Below are positions 6,617 through 11,330 of a DNA stretch of 11,330 bases, in pieces (positions within the stretch are counted from its first letter, which is position 1; the number at the start of each line of letters is the position of its first letter). Location: positions 1-11,330 of the forward strand of contig WTHW01000036.1 in NCBI GenBank assembly GCA_011526395.1, read 5' to 3'. The position numbers and the translations under genes are program-made. Origin of the DNA: Alphaproteobacteria bacterium (GTDB lineage Bacteria; Pseudomonadota; Alphaproteobacteria; Puniceispirillales; Puniceispirillaceae). The notes beneath the pieces were generated by a model. That model searched no databases and was not told where the DNA came from. It saw only the letters and a program-made list of their open reading frames with translations.

Positions 6617-6648
6617 GCTTTAAACTTTCATTATAAAAAGGTCAGATA

Positions 6649-7812
6649 GTGGATTTTCTTGCACGACTATGGAGGCATGAAGAATCACGCGCTGTGTTGA
6701 TTCAAATCCTCGTGATTTTTGCAGTATTTGGTGCATTTGGTTGGCTGGTAAGCAACCTTTTGACTAATTTCGCTGCGTTAAATAAGAATTTTGGTTTCGA
6801 CTTTTTATCACAGCCAGCCGGTTACGATATTAATCAGACTTTGATTGAGTATACAAACAGGTCATCTCATTTCAGAGCTGCTATCGTTGGGCTTTTGAAT
6901 ACGTTCATGGTGGCTATTTTTGGTATCGTTCTTGCTACGATTATGGGCGTAATACTAGGTATCATTCGCTTGTCCAATAACTGGCTAGCTCGCAATGTTA
7001 CCTATTGGTATATTGAATTTACGCGTAACGTACCTATTTTGCTTCACATCCTTTTGTGGCATGGCATTATTATTAACACATTGCCTCACCCTAAAAAGGC
7101 ATTGTCTCTTGGCGACGTGTCATTCTTAACAAATCGTGGCTTTTATGTGCCTGAGCCAATTGCTGAAGTTGGCATATCAGTCTTATATCTTGCGATTGTT
7201 GCAGCAATTGTATTCGCTGTATTCTTCACTCGTTATGCGAAGAAACTACAGTCTGAGACTGGTAAACAGTTGCCAGTACTATGGGTAAATTTAGCAGTCT
7301 TAGCACTTGTGCCTTTTGTAGCATTTATTGCTTCAGGTAGCCCAGTATCATTTGAATATCCCGTCCTAAAGGGATTTAATTTCAAAGGTGGCATGCACTT
7401 GTTGCCAGAATTTGTTGCACTGACTTTTGCTTTAGCAATTTATACAGCGGCATTTATCGCAGAAAACGTACGTGCAGGTATCCTTGCTATCCACAAAGGT
7501 CAACGTGAAGCAGCTGAAGCACTTGGTCTTCGTCCGGGCCGTGTGATGAGCCTTGTTATTTTACCGCAAGCGCGCCGCGTTATTATTCCACCGCTTACAT
7601 CTCAATATTTGAATCTAACAAAGAACTCATCTTTGGCGATTGCTATTGGTTATATGGATTTGGTGGCAACGCTAGGTGGCATTACGCTTAACCAAACAGG
7701 GCGTGAAATTGAAACAATGTTGATGGTGATGGGTATGTATCTTGCGATTTCATTATCCATATCAATGGGTATGAACTGGTATAACAGTTCAGTTAAATTG
7801 GTTGATAGATAG
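6649..7812 (+). CDS. aapQ: General L-amino acid ABC transporter, permease AapQ
   Basis: The 387-residue inner-membrane protein shows about eight hydrophobic segments (roughly 15-38, 78-106, 122-145, 172-193, 209-228, 251-271, 326-345 and 357-376). The EAA loop that docks onto the ATPase is visible as GILAIHKGQREAAEALGLRPG at about 277-297, followed by VILPQARR. NWLARN and FTRNVPILL (111-132) are typical of the HisM/GlnP permease family, and the large insertion between the early and late helices is characteristic of AapQ. Start is GTG at 6649 with AAAAGG 6 bases upstream; an in-frame TAA at 6634-6636 closes the frame above, and no ATG occurs in frame before residue 88. Codon use is less biased than in aapJ. 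aapM starts 9 bases after the stop. Confidence 0.94.
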   Translation: MDFLARLWRHEESRAVLIQILVIFAVFGAFGWLVSNLLTNFAALNKNFGFDFLSQPAGYDINQTLIEYTNRSSHFRAAIVGLLNTFMVAIFGIVLATIMGVILGIIRLSNNWLARNVTYWYIEFTRNVPILLHILLWHGIIINTLPHPKKALSLGDVSFLTNRGFYVPEPIAEVGISVLYLAIVAAIVFAVFFTRYAKKLQSETGKQLPVLWVNLAVLALVPFVAFIASGSPVSFEYPVLKGFNFKGGMHLLPEFVALTFALAIYTAAFIAENVRAGILAIHKGQREAAEALGLRPGRVMSLVILPQARRVIIPPLTSQYLNLTKNSSLAIAIGYMDLVATLGGITLNQTGREIETMLMVMGMYLAISLSISMGMNWYNSSVKLVDR

Positions 7813-7821
7813 GGGGTTTTT

Positions 7822-8934
7822 ATGGCTGATAAACAAACATATGCGCCAGGTTCACACCCTGATCTTCCACCACCTCCAGGCACTATTGGTGCCGTCGGTT
7901 GGCTTCGCGCAAATTTATTTTCTTCAATCGGAAATTCTATTTTAACAATTGTAACCTTTATCTTCTTATATTGGTTGCTAACAAATGTTGCCGGTTGGTT
8001 CGTCCTAGACGCAGTAGTAGATGCTTCTAGCAGAGCAGAGTGCCGTGAAATTGATGGCGGTGCTTGTTGGGCTGTTATCACAAAACGAATTGGCCAATTC
8101 GTATATGGTTTCTATCCACATGATGAAAGATGGCGTCCAAATGTTGCCTTCATCTTGTTATTTGTTGCTGTAGCACCGTTACTTTATCCTAATGTGCCTT
8201 ACCGCCGTTACGTATTGTGGTTCTCAGCATCTTATCCGTTTGTAGCTTACTTCTTACTTTGTGGCGGCATCTTAGGCTTGCCAGAAGTTGGTACAAATAC
8301 ATTCGGTGGCTTTATGTTGACAATGATTGTTGGCGTAACAGGTATTGCAGCATCTTTGCCATTGGGCATTGCATTGTCACTGGGCAGACAATCTCGCCTC
8401 TTGTCAGTGCGTGTTATTTCAATCGCATTTATTGAATTCATGCGCGGTGTACCACTTATCACATTGCTATTTGTGGCATCGACAATGTTGAATTACTTCC
8501 TGCCACCAGGCACAACCTTCAACTTATTGCTTCGTGTGTTGATTATGGTGACATTCTTTGCCTCAGCCTACATCGCAGAGGTTATCAGAGGCGGTATTCA
8601 GGCAATTCCGAAAGGCCAGTATGAAGCAGCGTCAGCAATGGGCTTGAATTACTGGCAGACAACAAGACTAGTGACTTTGCCTCAAGCACTTAAAATCTCC
8701 ATACCTGGTATCGTGAACACCTTTATCGGTCTGTATAAAGATACAACATTGGTTGTGGTTATTGGTTTGCTTGACCCACTCGGGATTGGCCGCGCTGCAC
8801 TCGCAGATGCAAAATGGAATGGTCTTTCAACTGAAACATATTTATTCGTTGCACTCTTCTTCTTTGTAAGTTGTTTTGCAATGTCACGATATTCACTGTG
8901 GCTTGAAAATCGCCTCAGCACAGAACACAAATAA
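7822..8934 (+). CDS. aapM: General L-amino acid ABC transporter, permease AapM
   Basis: The 370-residue protein has a proline-rich cytoplasmic N-terminus (PGSHPDLPPPPG, about 9-20), a first membrane segment at 37-59, a periplasmic loop with two cysteines (about 74 and 82), and further hydrophobic segments around 109-122, 130-150, 162-188, 198-228, 238-252, 300-318 and 340-355. The EAA loop reads GGIQAIPKGQYEAASAMGLN at 257-276, followed by TLPQALKISIPG. It pairs with AapQ to form the membrane channel. IEFMRGVPLITLLF and LYKDTTLVVVIGLLDPLG are strongly conserved AapM features. The ribosome site AGGGGG overlaps the aapQ stop and is 5 bases before the ATG. aapP follows after 12 bases. Confidence 0.95.
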   Translation: MADKQTYAPGSHPDLPPPPGTIGAVGWLRANLFSSIGNSILTIVTFIFLYWLLTNVAGWFVLDAVVDASSRAECREIDGGACWAVITKRIGQFVYGFYPHDERWRPNVAFILLFVAVAPLLYPNVPYRRYVLWFSASYPFVAYFLLCGGILGLPEVGTNTFGGFMLTMIVGVTGIAASLPLGIALSLGRQSRLLSVRVISIAFIEFMRGVPLITLLFVASTMLNYFLPPGTTFNLLLRVLIMVTFFASAYIAEVIRGGIQAIPKGQYEAASAMGLNYWQTTRLVTLPQALKISIPGIVNTFIGLYKDTTLVVVIGLLDPLGIGRAALADAKWNGLSTETYLFVALFFFVSCFAMSRYSLWLENRLSTEHK

Positions 8935-8946
8935 GGAATTGTAATC

Positions 8947-9705
8947 ATGGCTAAATCAGCAAAAAAATCTGAGATCGTCGTCAAGATTGAGGACATGCAC
9001 AAATGGTATGGTCAGTTCCATGTGCTAAAGGATATTAACCTTGAAGTAGCACAAGGTGAGCGTATTGTGATTTGTGGGCCGTCAGGCTCTGGTAAATCTA
9101 CTCTTATTCGTTGCATCAACCGTTTGGAAGTGCATCAAGAGGGCAGCATCAACATCTATGGAACAGAGCTTACAAGTGATCTGAAAAACCTAGAGACTAT
9201 CCGCTCGGACGTTGGTATGGTTTTCCAATCTTTCAACTTGTTCCCACACCTAACTGTTTTGGAAAACTGTACATTGGCGCCAATTTGGGTGCGTAAGATG
9301 CCAAAAGCTGAAGCAGAAGAAATGGCAATGGAATATTTGACACGTGTTAAGATTCCTGAACAGGCCAATAAATATCCAGGTCAGCTATCTGGTGGTCAGC
9401 AACAACGTGTGGCTATTGCGCGTTCGCTATGCATGCAGCCAAAGATTATGTTGTTTGATGAGCCAACTTCAGCACTAGATCCAGAAATGATTAAAGAAGT
9501 TCTGGATGTTATGATTGAGTTGGCAGATACAGGCATGACAATGTTGGTGGTAACCCACGAAATGGGCTTTGCAAATAAGGTTGCCGACCGTGTTATCTTT
9601 ATGGATGGCGGCGAGATTATTGAGCAAAATGATCCAAAGACATTCTTTACAAAGCCAAAGAATGACAGAACAAAACTGTTCCTAAGCCAAATTTTGGATC
9701 ACTAA
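8947..9705 (+). CDS. aapP: General L-amino acid ABC transporter, ATP-binding protein AapP
   Basis: The 252-residue ATPase is complete. It has Walker A GPSGSGKST (44-52), Q-loop VFQSFNLFPH (92-101, Gln94), ABC signature LSGGQQQ (147-153), Walker B IMLFDEPTS (167-175, Glu172), D-loop SALD (175-178) and switch His204 in VVTHEM. The sequence belongs to the polar amino acid uptake group (GlnQ/HisP/AapP). It powers import through AapQM. AAGGAA (8933-8938) lies 8 bases before the ATG and overlaps the aapM stop. The TAA stop overlaps by 2 bases the stop of the convergent sseA gene, so the aap transcript must end inside sseA sequence. Confidence 0.96.
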   Translation: MAKSAKKSEIVVKIEDMHKWYGQFHVLKDINLEVAQGERIVICGPSGSGKSTLIRCINRLEVHQEGSINIYGTELTSDLKNLETIRSDVGMVFQSFNLFPHLTVLENCTLAPIWVRKMPKAEAEEMAMEYLTRVKIPEQANKYPGQLSGGQQQRVAIARSLCMQPKIMLFDEPTSALDPEMIKEVLDVMIELADTGMTMLVVTHEMGFANKVADRVIFMDGGEIIEQNDPKTFFTKPKNDRTKLFLSQILDH

Positions 9706-10547
9706 GACAAACAAGTTATTGGGGCGTCACTGGCGCCCCATTCTGCCCAAGACCCATCATACAGTGCGATATCATATTTGCCGAGTTCAGCAAGTGCTAG
9801 CGTCAATCCTGCCGCTGTGACACCCGACCCACAGCTCGTAATCGCGGGTAGGTCAAAATCAAGACCAGCTTCATCAAAAATAGCCTTTAATTTATCTGGT
9901 TCTAGCAATAAATTTGTATCTTTTTCAATTAAATCAGTAACTGGCACATTGATTGCGCCTGGCATGTGACCAGAGCGTAAACCTTCGCGAGGCTCTGGCA
10001 CTGTGCCGTTAAATCGCGCTGTTGGTCGTGCATCTAAAATCTGCAAATTGTCATCTGATGCTATTCTGTCTCGCAGATCATCGAAGGTTATGACCTGCGC
10101 CATTGCCTCTGATGATCTGAAATCACCTTTCTCTATCTGCCTTACATCGCCGTCTGATAATTGCCCACCTGCGAATTTGTATGCGGTAAGCCCGCCATCT
10201 AAGACAAAAACATTGTCTTTGCCAAATAATCTTAACAGCCACCATGCTCGAGCAGATGAGAGGAAAGGGGAGTTATCATAAAGAATGATTTTATCATCAT
10301 TATTCATGCCCAAATCCTGCATCATTTCTGAAAATGCCTCTGCAGTTGGTACCATATGTGGCAATTGGGATGTGTTATCTGCAATGGCATCAATATCAAA
10401 AAATTGTGCATGCGGTATGTGACAGGCGGAAAACTCGTCTTTCGCGTTACGGTTCATGTTTGGCAACAAAAAAGTAGCATCAAAAATTTTGTAGCTACTA
10501 TTATTTTGTACAGAGATAAAATCAGTGGCTGATATCAAATGAGACAT
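9702..10547 (-). CDS. sseA: 3-mercaptopyruvate sulfurtransferase (two-domain rhodanese family)
   Basis: The 281-residue protein has two rhodanese-like domains. The N-terminal one (about 5-125) contains FDATFLLP (22-29) and ends at VFVLDGGL. The catalytic C-terminal one (about 150-281) contains LDARPTARF (171-179), RSGHMPGAINVP (191-202) and the active-site loop SCGSGVTA (238-245) with Cys239. The CGSGVTA loop is typical of mercaptopyruvate sulfurtransferases, whereas thiosulfate rhodaneses usually have a CRKGVTA-type loop. It would transfer sulfur from 3-mercaptopyruvate, formed from cysteine, to acceptors such as thiols or cyanide. ATG 10547 has GAAGG 7 bases upstream, inside the cysK 3' end; the two genes are 3 bases apart and clearly form one operon. 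Length is normal for the family. Confidence 0.92.
   Translation of the reverse strand: MSHLISATDFISVQNNSSYKIFDATFLLPNMNRNAKDEFSACHIPHAQFFDIDAIADNTSQLPHMVPTAEAFSEMMQDLGMNNDDKIILYDNSPFLSSARAWWLLRLFGKDNVFVLDGGLTAYKFAGGQLSDGDVRQIEKGDFRSSEAMAQVITFDDLRDRIASDDNLQILDARPTARFNGTVPEPREGLRSGHMPGAINVPVTDLIEKDTNLLLEPDKLKAIFDEAGLDFDLPAITSCGSGVTAAGLTLALAELGKYDIALYDGSWAEWGASDAPITCLS
9720..9740. terminator. GC-rich hairpin after aapP, embedded in the 3' end of sseA
   Basis: TGGGGCG (9720-9726) pairs with CGCCCCA (9734-9740); two inner pairs (T-G, C-G) can reduce the loop to three bases. It begins 15 bases after the aapP stop. There is no T-run after it on the + strand (ATTCTG), so it is not a textbook intrinsic terminator; it may be a weak terminator, a 3'-end stabiliser, or just coding constraint in sseA. 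Confidence 0.35.
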
Positions 10548-10550
10548 GTT

Positions 10551-11330
10551 CTAACCTTCTAACCAGCTTGGGATAGGCAGGTTTTTTGACCGAAGGAATT
10601 CAGGATTCCATACCTTTGATTGATAACGCTGACCGGAATCACATAAAATTGTTACAATGGTGTGACCCGGACCTAGGTCTTTCGCCATTTTCATAGCACC
10701 TGCAATATTTATTGCTGATGAACCTCCTAAATAAAGCCCCTCATGCTGCATCAAGTCATAAATGATTGGTAGAGCTTCATCGTCACTAATTTGATAGGCG
10801 CGATCAACAATCACATCTTCCAAATTTGCGGTGATACGTCCCTGTCCAATGCCCTCAGAGATTGAGTTTCCATCAGCGCTTAGTTCGCCGTTTTTATAAT
10901 AATTATATAATGCTGAACCATGCGGGTCAGCTAGGCCAATCTGAATATCGGGATTTTGGCTTTTTAGATATAAGGATAACCCGCCTAATGTGCCACCAGA
11001 GCCAACAGCACAGATAAATCCATCTATTTTGCCTGATGTCTGTTCCCAAATTTCAGGTCCGGTGCCGTCAATATGGCCTTGCCTGTTGGCTGTGTTATCA
11101 AATTGGTTAGCCCAAATGACACCGCCGCCCAATTCTTCACGCAACTCATTTGCAAGTCTTTCAGAGTAGCGAACATAGTTATTTGGGTCACGATAGGGAA
11201 CGGCAGGCACAAGCCTTAAATCTGCCCCGCACAGGCGCAGAGCATCTTTTTTCTCCTGACTTTGCGTTTCCGGCATCACAATAACAGAGCGGTAACCTCT
11301 TGAATTCCCTGCAAGTGTTAGGGAAATGCC
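10551..11330 (-). CDS. cysK: Cysteine synthase (O-acetylserine sulfhydrylase) CysK, 5' truncated by window
   Basis: The frame is open to the right edge of the window, so the protein's start and the PLP-binding lysine lie outside; about 259 C-terminal residues are visible. The visible part begins GISLTLAGNSRGYRSVIVMPE, which fits the region directly after the asparagine loop (SGNTG) of fold-type II PLP enzymes. GSGGTLGG is the phosphate-binding glycine loop, and the C-terminal LGGSSAINIAGA and LCDSGQRYQSK are typical CysK features. GLADPHGSALYNYY and ISEGIGQGRITANLE match the longer alphaproteobacterial form as I remember it. It would make cysteine from O-acetylserine and sulfide. Initiation at the codon at 11279 is unlikely because that valine is internal to the conserved strand. 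Its stop is 3 bases before sseA. Confidence 0.92.
   Translation of the reverse strand, partial: GISLTLAGNSRGYRSVIVMPETQSQEKKDALRLCGADLRLVPAVPYRDPNNYVRYSERLANELREELGGGVIWANQFDNTANRQGHIDGTGPEIWEQTSGKIDGFICAVGSGGTLGGLSLYLKSQNPDIQIGLADPHGSALYNYYKNGELSADGNSISEGIGQGRITANLEDVIVDRAYQISDDEALPIIYDLMQHEGLYLGGSSAINIAGAMKMAKDLGPGHTIVTILCDSGQRYQSKVWNPEFLRSKNLPIPSWLEG

Noticed and set aside
7650..8081. Open frame of 143 codons on the - strand across the aapQ/aapM junction
   Set aside because: Shadow of two well-supported permease genes, with no ribosome site or motif.
11274..11279. GTG or ATG at 11274-11279 as the real start of cysK
   Set aside because: The frame remains open to the window edge and the upstream residues match the conserved CysK core, so the true start lies outside the window.
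1..11330. Mobile elements, CRISPR, phage or defence genes, tRNA/rRNA and riboswitches
   Set aside because: Nearly every base is covered by housekeeping or transport genes; no transposase, direct repeat series, cloverleaf or long structured leader was seen.

Overview
The window looks like ordinary chromosomal DNA from a free-living alphaproteobacterium of moderate to low GC content (AT-rich by eye, not counted). The lineage clues are an AapJQMP-type general L-amino acid ABC transporter, a metC gene diverging from aapJ, and an alphaproteobacterial-style CysK whose C-terminal half contains GLADP and ALYNYY. A marine group such as SAR116 would fit, but that is inference only. I see no mobile elements, tRNA/rRNA genes, CRISPR array or phage genes. 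Coding density is very high.

Region 1 (1-2676, + strand) is a molybdenum cofactor operon. It runs from the 3' end of moaA (cut by the window edge) through mobB, moeA, moaD and moaE. Together they cover GTP cyclisation, sulfur insertion by molybdopterin synthase (MoaD+MoaE), molybdate insertion (MoeA) and the GTP-binding accessory protein MobB. Gaps are at most 18 bases and mobB/moeA overlap by one base, so co-transcription is likely. moaC, moaB/mogA and mobA are not in the window.

Region 2 (2728-4254, + strand) is a DEAD-box RNA helicase of the RhlE type with a long lysine-rich C-terminal tail. Its 3' end overlaps by 30 bases the convergent metC-like gene (4225-5397, - strand), a PLP-dependent cystathionine beta-lyase.

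Region 3 (5398-5551) is a divergent regulatory region between metC and aapJ with a 17-base inverted repeat near its middle. Region 4 (5552-9705, + strand) is a complete aapJ-aapQ-aapM-aapP operon: periplasmic binding protein, two permeases and ATPase. A strong stem-loop with a T-tract lies between aapJ and aapQ, a usual way to make far more binding protein than membrane components. aapJ also has a distinctive, highly biased codon usage.

Region 5 (9702-11330, - strand) is a cysK-sseA pair: cysteine synthase (5' end outside the window) followed 3 bases later by 3-mercaptopyruvate sulfurtransferase, whose stop overlaps the aapP stop. The amino acid importer is thus bracketed by sulfur amino acid genes (metC, sseA, cysK). 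Molybdopterin synthase also needs a cysteine-derived sulfur. The window therefore has a loose sulfur/cysteine theme, but I found no convincing evidence of an undescribed system. The points worth a second look are regulatory and architectural: the intercistronic terminator, overlapping gene ends, the operator-like palindrome, the aapJ codon bias and two slippery A-runs in the helicase tail.
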